From positions 2,888,001 through 2,952,000 of the forward strand of contig JAZGTN010000058.1 of assembly GCA_037783415.1 (NCBI GenBank): a stretch of DNA of 64,000 nt. The letters run 5' to 3'. The position numbers and the translations under genes are program-made. The notes beneath the pieces were generated by a model, which was given only the letters and a program-made list of their open reading frames with translations, was not told the DNA's origin and did not search any database. Every line of letters starts with the position of its first letter. The first letter of the stretch is position 1. This stretch comes from Leptasterias polaris. Lineage: Eukaryota; Echinodermata; Asteroidea; Forcipulatida; Asteriidae. Below, one piece after another: positions 10,470 to 20,737 of this stretch.

Positions 10470-11860
10470 TTTAACTGCAAATGAATCATTAATATTCACT
10501 GCATTGTTTAAGAGCCGATTGCTAGAGCACTTCATAGAGGTGTGCCTAGAGCATTCTGACAGCAGAAATACACTTCTTGTCTTCAATGATGGGATAAGGA
10601 AGCAACTCAGTGAGGCCATCAAGTCATCAGAAGCTCTTTCCATGTAGTTAGACTCATTAAAAGCATCAAGCAAGACAAACTTGATCGGGATTCATACCCT
10701 TTTATTGGGAATTTCGAGCTTAAGTGCCATAGAAATACTGATCCGGCAAGTCTCAAAACACAAGTTGCCATGCTGGGGCCTATTGTAAAGCACAAATATA
10801 TCACTGAGTCACAGGTTTGTCTTTTCATAGCTCATATGATCTTCTTCAATGCAAAAACAAAGTATTTTTGGCATAAAACCAGCAGGCATTCCAGGGAAAG
10901 GGAGCCACCTTCCTCTCTACATTGGGCTATGTATCCATGCACTCATAAGATGAAACAAAAAAACGAACATCCTGTATAGACTGGCCATCAGTGTTAGCTA
11001 CGACTGCGCCATTGAAAAATTGCCCAGCAAATGCTGTATGCAAGCGCTTTGAGGAAGAACTTGTCTGTCCTACAAGTCTAAGAAAAGGTATGTTCTCAAT
11101 TGGGGTTTTGAGTAATATACACCATAACCCTGCTCTACAACAGCCGAGGCGCCTTCCATGAGGCGCCTTCCATTGTACTGGAATAAGTTATCTTCCAGTT
11201 TCCCACTGCATCCATATTTACTCCCTGAGGATTACACAACTGTTCCAGCTGTGGCTTGCTATACTTCTAAACTTAAAGTGTCAGAAACTTATCAAACTAC
11301 CATTGAAGGTGAACTAGAAAATGCGAGAGCTGCAGAAGTCTCCTGGATAGACATATTTGTTTCGCTCTTAACGGGCAAGCTCGAGAAAGAAAATTACATT
11401 GCCTGGTTTACCTTCCATGTGTCAACTCAAGGGCTTCTTCAAATCCTGATGCTGTACTAAATGATGTCTTGCCCCTTTACTACGAAATGGCTGCAACCAT
11501 TACCATGATCAAGCATGCGATGGAGATCCAAAGGCAAATAATCATCTTAACCCTTTCCAGACACCACTTGGCCCGAGACCCAGTGGTCTTCACATCGAGA
11601 TGGCTCTATAATTATGGCACCTGATTGGAAACTTTCTGAAGGATCTGGTTGGACTGCTGCCTTATGCGAAGCTGCCCACCACACTATAGAACCCAGCCAC
11701 AGTCATCAAGTTACAGCTATAAAACACTGGCAAATCTGCAGAGAGATGCTTAGGCAAGTGAAGGCGAAGTCCGACAGCGGAGTTTCTTTTGAAAATGATC
11801 AAGGCAAGCCCCCCCCCCCCCCCCCCCCCTGTTACAGTGCTGGGATATCATCTTGAAATA
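10470..11860 (+). pseudogene. DUF6589-like protein remnant
   Basis: Several plus-strand frames, broken by frameshifts, together resemble the uncharacterised DUF6589 family. The clearest pieces are LPLYYEMAATITMIKHAMEI (about 11477-11535), a GLHIEMAL segment (about 11588-11610) and EGSGWTAALCEAAHH followed by HQVTAIKHW (about 11638-11735). From memory these match the family's conserved MIKHGM, GGLHIEMA, GSGWT and AHQVTA blocks. Upstream pieces at 10480-10830 and 11010-11080 read like protein, but I do not recognise them. A long C run at about 11810-11829 interrupts the end. The function of DUF6589 is not known to me. Its position inside a TIR element suggests a transposition-related role. Confidence 0.6.
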
Positions 11861-12077
11861 TGAAACACTTGTGTTGTTTTTCATCCGTGCTTACCGTATC
11901 CAAGATTTTAATCTCTTTTTGGAGGCTTTGATGCCTTGGTTCTTAGCCCTTGATCACACCAACTATGCTCGCTGGATCCCCCATTCACATGGGCATTCAG
12001 GTTGGCTCAGTGGTATTGGTGTATATTTCACCTCTATAGCCCCAGGTTGAATCCCGAACCAGAGCCTGGCATGTGGA

Positions 12078-12470
12078 TTGTGTTTTCAGTCCCTACCTGG
12101 TTGCTTGGGTTTTCCATGTTTGGAGTTGGGGGTTAGACAAGGATGCCTCATATCACCAGACCTCTTCAACCTGTTCCTTGAGTTTGTGATGAAAGGACTC
12201 CGAGAACTTGAACCAGGAGTACAAATGGGAAACAACATCAGATATGCAGACGACACCACCCGACTTGATCTTGTTTTTGAACTGGATAAAGCATGTAAAA
12301 AATGGGGCATGAAAGTCAACCCAGCCAAATGCAAAATTATGACAGATGACCCGAGAGAAATCACCCTCAACAACATTCCAACAGAAAAAGTAAAGGAATT
12401 CGTGTTCCTAGGAAGCAATATCCCATCTGTGGAAGAAGATGTGAAGAGGCGCATTATCTGAGACACGAAG
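12078..12470 (+). pseudogene. RTE-like LINE reverse transcriptase fragment
   Basis: A short stretch of reverse transcriptase nested inside the DUF6589-type element: LGVRQGCLISPDLFNLFLE (motif B region), the catalytic RYADDT box, a KCKIM segment and FVFLGSNI. This order fits RTE/BovB-like LINEs. The spacing between motif B and the YADD box is shorter than usual. No 5' endonuclease or tail was found, so this is a fragment. Confidence 0.75.
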
Positions 12471-13079
12471 GCTCTACCACACAGTATCAAATAAGAGGTC
12501 AAACAAATGTGGGTCCTTCAAAAGACTCAAAACAAGTTCTCATGCTTCTTGACCATGGTCATGAGCAAAACAACGATCAGGTAAAGGTATTCGGTGGCGT
12601 GGTAGGACACATCGGAAATCCAGCTCCACTGTTCGAAGAATATGGCTGGACAAAGGTTCCAGAGGCAGGCAGTGTCTGCAGAGAGCTGTTGAAGTGCAAA
12701 TGCCAAACACAGCCGCGGTGATCCAGAAACTGCAGATGTCGCAAAGCGCAAAGCCGGGCTTTCTTGCACAGCACTTTGCAAGTGCAGTAGAAGCTGCCCA
12801 AAAACTTTAATTTGTAAAACGTGGGACTGTTTCAATAGTTCAACAACACTTCTCAGATAATGAGATAGTGTTAACAACAAAATATGAAGCAATTTATTTT
12901 TTTTTTATTTCAAACCACGATACTTAATTTATTATTATGGTGGCCATCTTGGATGTTTGACTTAAAATAATTACCAAAAGGCACATCATAAGTTAACTAG
13001 ATGTTGTTTTAAGTGCAGGGTATGTAAACTGACTCAAAAGTACAAATTTCAAAATTACTTTGCTTTCAAAATGAAAAAA

Positions 13080-13269
13080 TGTACCAAAACAAGTGCTTAA
13101 CTATAGGATTTAGCAGCCATTTTAAAATTATGCAAATTAGGTACCCTTCCAAAAATATTTTTTGGTGTCACCCCTTCTAAAATTTATTTCTGAGGCCCAT
13201 AGAATGTACCTGCCAAATTTGGTGCTTTGGGCCAGTCGGTCACGATTCCATCCCTAAGCTACCTGACTA
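13080..13269 (-). repeat. Right terminal inverted repeat of the DUF6589-type element
   Basis: Inverted partner of 9915-10106, ending GCTACCTGACTA at 13258-13269 and followed by the CAG duplication. Confidence 0.8.
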
Positions 13270-13529
13270 CAGCATATTCTTGGAAATGCTGATGCTGGGT
13301 TTGATTTCAGGAACCAACTAGTAGTTGGTTCCAATAATTTCTAATCTAGGAATATTTCCTGAAACCTTCCATTTACACGATTGCTTTGTAAAGTACATAG
13401 CATGCGTAGTAGACCATCATACATGGGATAGCTAGACTATTGGGTCATTTCACCAGGTTGGGGCACAGTGTGATATTTGTGCAACATTTGTCCATATTAT
13501 GAAACAAATTCATTTACTTGACTCAATTA

Positions 13530-13677
13530 TTTCAAATAATAAACCACAAGGGAAACTGACTGGGTAAATTTTAAATGATTTTGGGTTGAACAAGGAAAAA
13601 TTCACTATAGCGGGATTTGAACGAACGACCTCCGGATTGACGTGCCGGCGCTCTACCAACTGAGCTATCTAGCCCTA
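13530..13677 (-). mobile_element. tRNA-derived SINE (minus strand)
   Basis: The complement reads as a tRNA-like head at 13604-13677: an A-box-like TAGCTCAGTTGGTAGAGC and a B-box-like GTTCGTTCAAATCC at normal spacing. The acceptor stem ends do not pair and the T stem is broken, so it is not a working tRNA. These are the usual marks of a tRNA-derived SINE. The tail boundary toward lower coordinates is uncertain. Confidence 0.7.
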
Positions 13678-13689
13678 TGATGGCGGTCT

Positions 13690-15300
13690 CCCTATTTTGT
13701 CAATATTCTTGTTCGGTGGGTGCCTGTCAGAAGCCATTCAACCGTAAACTGCCGTGTAGCCAAGGATCACACCCAAGTATACGATACAACCTGGGAAGCG
13801 GCAGCCAAGGGATCACCAAATTATTTCAAGTAACATTCTCCTTTGTGTGTGAAAATGTTTGTAGAAGTATAAAATTGTTGTGATGTATTTTAATGGAAAT
13901 TATTATGAACAAATGTGTCATTTAGATGTAACATGGACACCATGTCCTACGTCATTCATTTTATTTTTTCCAGTTTTTCAACACTCAAAAACATAATTTT
14001 GCAAATTCACTTTGCAAATTCACTAAAAATTTCACAAAATTTCATGTATAGAAAAACTTTTAAGAAATTATGAACTTAGATGTGACAATGACATGGTGTC
14101 AATGTTAAGTCTGAAAAAAAAAAAATATAAAAATAAAAAAATACATTGAAACAACTTCAAACTTTAACACTCAAAGGAAAATGTTGCATGCAAAAATCAA
14201 TCAAGTCAATCGAAGAACACTTATATGGACAAAGTCACACAAATGTCGCACAATGTGTCCGAACCGGGTAAAATGACCTTATTACACATGAGTATTTACC
14301 CTGTGCGTGGCTGTTGGGCAGAGATAGTCTACTACGCGTGCATATTTTCCCTGTGTTTGAATACTGGCACAAAGCAAAAATAGTACGTTATGGTGAATAC
14401 ACCAGTAAGAATATGTATCAGAAAAGGTAACAGAACATGTATTTTTTATTGTTTTTTTAAGATAAGCAAAATAAACCAACACCAGCAAAGTGTCTGTGTA
14501 TTTTTTTTTAATACTTGGAGAGTCAGTCATGATCTAGTAAGTGACTAACTTTGCAAAATGTGATAGTTTGTTTATCTGAGTGAATCCAATATTGTATAGG
14601 TAGAAATTGCCTTTTTTGTTGATGTTACATCTGATCTGAAGGTCATAAGTTATTTATAAATAAATCCATATACCTCTGTATAAATAATAATATAAATAAT
14701 ATTTACAACTTATGCAACACTTCAATGCTTGCATGTAAATACTTGGAAGTGATTTATGATTTGCATTAAAAGATGCAGACTTTGCCATGGCAAATGCATT
14801 TTTGCCAGTTTTGTTTCTCAATCTGGAGTCGTTAATTAATTGTTATAGTTATGTAAACTTATGAGAGTATTTTTACAAACTAGGCAGGACTCTATGATTT
14901 GTTTTGCAAATATGCAACTTCTGAAATTTGCAAAGCAAGTTATAAATTACATGAACAATGAATCAAATACAAAGGTTTTTAAAGAGGGCTCTAAGGACAA
15001 ATTCAGTTTTGTGATGCACTCATTTTAAAATACATAGAGTCCTTAATATCAAAGTGTGAAAAAAAATTTAAGTCTCTAACCTCACGTTAAGAGGTGTACA
15101 ATGTTATTTTATTTGATACCCTTCCAGTGCGAATTTTGTTTCAACATTCAAAGACGACAGTGACGTCACATTTCAAATAAATGGGTCTGTATATTTTTGT
15201 ACGAGAATTTGTAGTTCATTCCTGAATCTCCATATACTCAATCAAATCGGTGTTGAAATTGACTTTCTGACGTAAGAAAAATTCCTGTATGGAAGATTAC
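13690..15300. other. No gene recognised
   Basis: AT-rich sequence with A and T runs. The segment 13720-13830 has higher GC content and may be part of a repeat adjoining the SINE, but I do not recognise it. Confidence 0.4.
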
Positions 15301-15308
15301 AGACTCAT

Positions 15309-15980
15309 TTATCGTAAGAAAACAATGACGTCATGTTTTAAATATTGCTCTGAAAGGGTATCGAATAAAATGAAATTTTTCACCACTTTATTGAGGACTA
15401 CATTATATCCATTGGAAAATGAGTGGATCACAAAATTGAATTTGACTTTAGAGTCCTTCTTTAACAGCACGGAGTGGACATTTTTGCCCAGCCAGGCTAT
15501 CGAGAAATAACAATAATAATATTCTCCTGGCTGCTCAGGGCTGGATTTGAAAACAGACTTTTCGAAGATATCTAGAAACCTATTCATTCGTGCCTTTTTT
15601 GCATCTCTTGATATTTGGGCTTCCTCTGCCATGTTGTGTGATAAGTGTAGCAGCTCCTCCATAATCTGCAAGTGCTTTGAGCCCCTCTTGCGGGCGAGGG
15701 GAGGTTCTTCCTCGATTTCTTGATCTGTCTCCAAGTGGCTGTGAATGTTGCTCTTTGAACTTTTTACTGTACCCTTTGAACTGACCTCATCATTCCCACA
15801 TTCCCCAGTCAGGGAATCAATGGTGAAGGCAGGCGTAGTTGAAGTTTTTTTCCCCATATAAGGCATCAAATTGGGTGGAGTACTTGAAATTATTGGGGTA
15901 ATTTCCGGTCTTACGGTTGTGATCTTTAACTTCCTTGTACCTCTTCTTCAGCCGATTCCACTTGTTCACTATTTGTGTTG
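15309..15980 (-). pseudogene. Myb/SANT-like DNA-binding protein, C-terminal half (split gene)
   Basis: Read on the minus strand from 15978: TQIVNKWNRLKKRYKEVKDH and NRKTGNYPNNFKYSTQFDAL form the second half of a Myb/SANT-like DNA-binding domain of the type common in invertebrates. A one-base frame change at a run of seven A (about 15850-15856) then leads into a Ser/Thr-rich linker, an RKRGSK basic patch and a helical C-terminus (IMEELLHLSHNMAEEAQISR). The first half of the domain is 11.3 kb away at 27240-27582. The CACTA-like element lies exactly at the break. The frame change at the A run may be a second lesion or a sequencing error. The gene could be host DNA or an accessory gene of an older element such as Harbinger. 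Confidence 0.75.
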
Positions 15981-16850
15981 CACTGTAAAATAATACTGTA
16001 AAAAATACGGCACTTTACTGTGTTTTGCTACAGTAAATCCGTGTAAACAAAAATTACAGTAATTCACTGTTTACTATTTACAGTAGTTTTAATGTAATGT
16101 ACATTCACAGTAAATAACTGTTCGAAGGCCTCTAATACAGTAAGCAACTGTTATAAAATACAGCAATCTTGTTAACGAATGGTAACAATAACATACTGTA
16201 AAAAATACGGCACTTTAGTGCGTTTGCTACAGTAAATTCATGTAAAAAAATATTACAGTAATTCACTGTTTAGTATTTACACTCACTTTAAATGTAATTT
16301 ACACTCACGGTAAAGAACTGTTCGAAGGCCTCTAATAACATTAACCAACTGTTATGAAATACAGCAATCTTTTGAACGAACGGAACAGTAACATACTGTA
16401 AAAAATACGGCACTTTAGTGCGTTTTGCTACAGTAAATCCATGTAAAAAAATATTTCAGTAATTCACTGTTTAGTATTTACACTCACTTTAAATGTAATT
16501 TACATTCACGGTAAAGAACTGTTCGAAGTCCTCTAATAACATCAACCAACTGTTATGAAATACAGCAATCTTTTGAACCAATGGAACAATAACATACTGT
16601 AAAAAATACGGCACTTTAGTGCGTTTTGCTACAGTAAATTCATGTAAAAAAATATTACAGTAATTCACTGTTTAGTATTTACACTCACTTTAAATGTAAT
16701 TTACACTCACGGTAAAGAACTGTTCGAAGGCCTCTGTTACATAATACAGCTAACAGGCAGTAACCAACTGTTATTAGATAATTATAAGCGATCAATGGCG
16801 GCAATCATGTGAACGAATGGAACAATAACATATGTATTTTCTACGGTAAA
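15981..16850. repeat. Left subterminal repeats of transposon 1 (about 200 bp x4)
   Basis: The block ACTGTAAAAAATACGGCACTTT recurs with its start moving by about 200 bases (near 15991, 16191, 16391 and 16592). Each unit contains TACAGTAA and ACTGTT words, a TTCGAAGGCCTC segment and a stretch ending AACAATAACAT. The last unit decays near 16830. Such arrays are the usual binding region for CACTA transposase or its accessory protein, which is an inference here. Confidence 0.9.
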
Positions 16851-17941
16851 CAGTTTGTTTGTGTAGCAAACGGTTAAATACTGTCGTTTTGGTTGGATGA
16901 AATTGAGATTCTACAATTTGAAATTGACTTGATTTCCTTATAATTTGTAGCATCCTTTTTCATTACTAGAAAAATATTTGTAATGGGCTTTCAAATGCTA
17001 CATGCAGCGCTGCTTGGAAAATAACTAATTGGCCCTAAACTAAATAAACCAACGTCACACACCAGACAACCGTACGTTCTTGCTGCACTCTCAAAAATTG
17101 GCAGACAACCAAAATCGACATTGGCCCGCGAAAACACTGCATGGTGCACAGCTCTTGTGAACGTTGGGCGCGCTATTAAACAACGCGCAGGCTGAATACG
17201 GGATGTGTACCAGTTGAAACTTTTCAGCAGCTGCGAGAGCGCGCTAAAGCTTTGCATACTCTATGTTACTGACATAGGCGCTACACACGGTGTGTTCAAG
17301 TGGTGATTTTCTCATGTAAATTTCAAGGTAATTACTCCGTAAACTTTTCATAAATGTTTGCAATTTGCATTAACATGTAGATCAGCCAATTATAGTACAC
17401 TTTTTTTAACTTGTAGCCTCATTATTTCCTATCACTCGGTCTTTACATCATTAATTTCTTTCAAGTTTCATGCCTGGCTCGGGATGAGCATCAGAGCCTG
17501 CAGGGCCAGGGCCCCTGCCATCACATGCCTGCCGGCTATGTAATTGTAAAATACGTTGGACCTGCTTGAATATGTACCATGTGTTGTGTACTACTACGAA
17601 CCATTACCAGATTACGAAGTATGTTTAAAATTGTATGCAATGGTCATGGTAGTCATGGTAGTGGTACTGGTAATGGTAGTGGTACTGGTAGTGGTAGTGT
17701 ACTGTGTGAGTGAGGCCTACCTCCACAACCAAAAAGGAAAACACAAAAAGTTATAACTGCCTGAACTTGTTATTCACTATCTATATCACTCAGTTATCAC
17801 TATCATCAGTATCACAGACACAAAAGTGACACATTACACAGGTCACCCGCGGTCAGCAAGTTATTTTGCCAAGTCTTATTTCCAGGCTAATAACATGAAT
17901 AAGAACTTTAAGAAGGCCTAAAATTATAATTGTGCACCAAG
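16851..17941 (+). promoter_or_regulatory. 5' region of the transposon 1 transposase gene
   Basis: About 1.1 kb between the left repeats and the transposase ATG. It includes a moderately GC-richer stretch (17050-17260) and a TGGTAG/TGGTAC simple repeat at about 17638-17701. No TATA box stands out. The promoter must lie here or in the repeats, but I cannot place it. Confidence 0.35.
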
Positions 17942-20734
17942 ATGTACACCTGTGAACTTTGTGGTAAAATCTCGGGTACATTAAAATCATATTGTGATCA
18001 CTATGGCCTCCATAGGAGTATTGCAAATTATTCATTTCCATGTTGTGTTGAAAACTGTTCTCGGCGTTTTATCAGTTATTCTGGTTTCAAAAGTCATACT
18101 CTTCGAGACCACAGGTCTAACAATACTGATATGCCTGGCATGCCTGGTGATTCAAGTTGTAGTAGGCCTACTACTGCTAGTGCTAGTGCTACTGTTACTA
18201 GCAGCTCCAATCGAAAAAAGACTTTAATTTGCAAGATTATGTCATGCTTAATGGAATTTGATAAGCTTAGTGAATTTATTGGTCACTTAAAAATGCACAT
18301 CAAAGATGGCGCAAAGGTGGCTTGTCCTTTCAGTGGATGCAAACGACAGTTTACAAATATTTCATCTTTCTCTGCCCATAAGTGTAGGTGTCACAAAGAT
18401 TGGACCAGTAACCACATATCAGTAGAAAATTACCATGACGATGAAGTAGATAATAGTCTATCAAATGATACAGTTGATGGAGGAATGTGTGGTATTGAGC
18501 AATCCGATTCAGAGGAGCATAACCACTCACATTTTACAGATGATCACTCACAAATTGAAACAGAATTTGATGATCATGAAGAGAGTACAGACAATTTACA
18601 GGATATTTTCATCAACAGTTTGGCACTGTTTTACTTGAAATTGCAGGCTAAGTATATTCTCCCAGCTTCAACAATTCAGATGATTATAGAAGAATTCCAA
18701 ACTGTTCATGATCAGGGTCAGAATGTCCTTCATGCCAAACTTCTGGGTAGATTATGTGATTTGGGTGTTGAAATGGATAATGTGAAGATCAAGGAAGTTG
18801 TCAAAGAGCTTTTTGAAAGTGACATCTTGCATTTTGTGAATTCTAACCAATTGAAAACTGATCTCCGCCGGAAATCGTTTTTCAAAACAAATTTCAACTA
18901 TGTACAACCATTAGAGCTTTACTTGGGCAAGGATAGCAATATGAAGGAAAGATACTATCAGTATGTGCCAATCAAGGAGACAATCACTGCTTTATTCAAG
19001 CACCAGTCTGTGCAAAGACAGCACCAGTGCACATTACAGTGTCAACAAAAAGAGGGTACACTAGGAGACATACGTGATGGTACAGTGTTTAAGGCAAACA
19101 ATTTGTACTGCACTCATCCTGACTCATTGGAAATAATTCTTTATCAAGATGCGTTTGAGGTTGTAAACCCACTTGGTTCAGCCAAGAAAAAACATAAAAT
19201 TCTTGGTGTCTATTTCACTCTTGCTAACTTTGAACCCTTCAATAGGTCAAATATTGACCATATGCAGTTAGCTATTTTATGCAGAGAATCCTATTTTAAA
19301 GAGTTTGGCCAAAAACTAATATTTTCTCGATTGCTAACTGACTTGAAAGACTTGGAACAAAATGGCATTGCACTTGACATTGGGAAATCATTGAAAGGTA
19401 CATTGTGTTGCATTGCAGGTGATAATTTGGGCTCTCATGCAATTGGTGGATTTGCTGAGAGTTTCAGCACTGTTCAATACTTTTGTAGATATTGCTTAGT
19501 AACCAAAGATGATTTTTCTCAAAATAGCAATGCCCAGGGACTGTCGCGAACTCCTGCAAATTATGATAATGTTGTAGACTTTTTAGACACAACAGATGAT
19601 CATGTTAGCCTGTTTGAAAGCAAAGGTATTAAATTTACCTCAATGTTCAATGATCTTGAATATTTTCATGTCTGTCAACCTGGTTTGCCTCCATGTTTGG
19701 GGCACGATTTATTTGAAGGGGTAGTCTCTGCTGATTTGGCACTGTATATAGAATACTTTGTCAAAAACAAGTGGTTTACATATGAGCACCTCAACAGAGT
19801 TATTGCCCAGTTCAAATACCTTGGAAGTGATAGCAATAACAAGCCCAATAATGTTAACACGAATGGAACTAAATTAGGGGGACACGCAGTACAAAACTGG
19901 TGTTTTTTGAGACTGTTCCCACTGTTTGTCTGCAATAACATTGCTGATAGCAATGATGAGGTTTGGCAATTATGTCTCTTGTTGAGGGAGATAGTGGCAT
20001 ATGTATGTGCTCCTCTGATTACACATGGTCAAGTGGCTTATTTGAAACTCATGATAGAAAACTATCTTGATCAGAGGAAGCAAATATTTCCTGAAAAGAG
20101 GCTAAAACCAAAACACCACTATCTTATTCACTACCCTGATTTGATTTTGAAATTGGGCCCTCTGATGAGGTTGTGGACTTTAAGATTTGAGAGTAAACAT
20201 ACCTACTTTAAACGTTGTGCAAGATCTTTGCATAACTTCAAAAATCTTTGTCACACCATGGCAGAAAGACACCAACTCTTGCAAGCCTTCTTCAGTGCAG
20301 GTGAATTGTTTCCACCCAATATTCAAGTCGATAAGTCAGTAGACTTTCACTGCACTTTGTATAATCATGAAATACAACAGGCAGTTAACAATTGCAACTT
20401 TGATGTCAAGGAGGCAATTGTTGCAAACAGTGTAACATATAAGGGTACACTATATAAGAAGGGACTATTTTTACTTGTCAGACAATCTGATGAAGGGCTT
20501 GTAGTTGGGGAAATCCTGTTGGTAATAGTTCACGAAAGTACTGTGTACTTTGTTGTGAGGGAAAGTAAAGTAGAAATCTTGGCTGATCTACATGTTAACG
20601 AAATAACAAGTACATTAAATGTTGTTTGTGTGACTGCAAACAGTTTGTTGGATTATTATCCACTACCAATTTATGATGTAAAGGGCCACTTGCTCATACC
20701 ACTACACCATACACCAGTTTCCTACAGTCAGTAA
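17942..20734 (+). CDS. C2H2 zinc-finger CACTA-like transposase (930 aa)
   Basis: A single open exon from the ATG at 17942 (a longer frame uses a non-ATG start). The N-terminus has three or four C2H2-type fingers: CELCGK at residues about 3-22, CVENCSRRF about 35-60, CKIMSC about 99-120 and CPFSGCKRQF about 125-148. An acidic Ser/Asp-rich linker follows, then a large transposase domain. Candidate catalytic residues by motif are D494 (AGDNLGSH), D589 (LGHDLFEGV) and E750 (RFESKH), with KPKHHYLIHYP before the last. This resembles the large uncharacterised C2H2-transposase proteins of fish, cnidarians and echinoderms. It should cut and join the element ends in the nucleus. The frame is intact, so the protein may still work. 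The SAM gene starts three bases after its stop. Confidence 0.85.
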   Translation: MYTCELCGKISGTLKSYCDHYGLHRSIANYSFPCCVENCSRRFISYSGFKSHTLRDHRSNNTDMPGMPGDSSCSRPTTASASATVTSSSNRKKTLICKIMSCLMEFDKLSEFIGHLKMHIKDGAKVACPFSGCKRQFTNISSFSAHKCRCHKDWTSNHISVENYHDDEVDNSLSNDTVDGGMCGIEQSDSEEHNHSHFTDDHSQIETEFDDHEESTDNLQDIFINSLALFYLKLQAKYILPASTIQMIIEEFQTVHDQGQNVLHAKLLGRLCDLGVEMDNVKIKEVVKELFESDILHFVNSNQLKTDLRRKSFFKTNFNYVQPLELYLGKDSNMKERYYQYVPIKETITALFKHQSVQRQHQCTLQCQQKEGTLGDIRDGTVFKANNLYCTHPDSLEIILYQDAFEVVNPLGSAKKKHKILGVYFTLANFEPFNRSNIDHMQLAILCRESYFKEFGQKLIFSRLLTDLKDLEQNGIALDIGKSLKGTLCCIAGDNLGSHAIGGFAESFSTVQYFCRYCLVTKDDFSQNSNAQGLSRTPANYDNVVDFLDTTDDHVSLFESKGIKFTSMFNDLEYFHVCQPGLPPCLGHDLFEGVVSADLALYIEYFVKNKWFTYEHLNRVIAQFKYLGSDSNNKPNNVNTNGTKLGGHAVQNWCFLRLFPLFVCNNIADSNDEVWQLCLLLREIVAYVCAPLITHGQVAYLKLMIENYLDQRKQIFPEKRLKPKHHYLIHYPDLILKLGPLMRLWTLRFESKHTYFKRCARSLHNFKNLCHTMAERHQLLQAFFSAGELFPPNIQVDKSVDFHCTLYNHEIQQAVNNCNFDVKEAIVANSVTYKGTLYKKGLFLLVRQSDEGLVVGEILLVIVHESTVYFVVRESKVEILADLHVNEITSTLNVVCVTANSLLDYYPLPIYDVKGHLLIPLHHTPVSYSQ

Positions 20735-20737
20735 GCC

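Larger units (their letters stand above)
9915..13269. mobile_element. TIR transposon with DUF6589-like remnants (3,355 bp)
   Basis: The two ends are inverted copies. TAGTCAGGTTGCTTAGG at the left matches the complement of the right end (TAGTCAGGTAGCTTAGG), and similarity extends about 190 bases through a shared CGTGACCGACTGGCCCAAAG block and AAGGGGTGACACC. The element is flanked by CAG at 9912-9914 and 13270-13272, a 3 bp target duplication. Removing the element plus one CAG restores the Harbinger reading frame around it. Inside are decayed pieces of a DUF6589-like protein and a nested RTE-like LINE fragment. The superfamily is unclear to me. Confidence 0.8.
9747..13344 (+). pseudogene. PIF/Harbinger transposase C-terminus, split by an insertion
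   Basis: Bases 9747-9914 encode the C-terminal block of a Harbinger (HARBI1-like) transposase: LKGRFCRLKSI, a YITQVIHCGCILHNIC segment with the conserved hisAsn-Ile-Cys core, and an acidic GDEVQDFIEGDPDL stretch. The frame is interrupted at 9914 by a 3,355 bp element. Beyond it, from 13273, the frame continues with an ILGNADAGFDFRNQL segment and stops at 13342-13344, which is the usual kind of Harbinger C-terminus. The N-terminal three quarters, including most catalytic residues, is missing. The upstream neighbour is the CACTC-rich segment. Confidence 0.75.

Noticed and set aside
12527..12892. Minus-strand frame of about 120 codons
   Set aside because: No recognisable domain, and it overlaps decayed plus-strand LINE or DUF6589-type sequence.
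13604..13677. Functional tRNA gene on the minus strand
   Set aside because: A-box and B-box are present, but the acceptor stem ends and T stem do not pair, so it is a tRNA-derived SINE head.
17556..17756. Short plus-strand frame with a Val/Met-rich stretch resembling a membrane segment
   Set aside because: It is produced by the TGGTAG/TGGTAC simple repeat.
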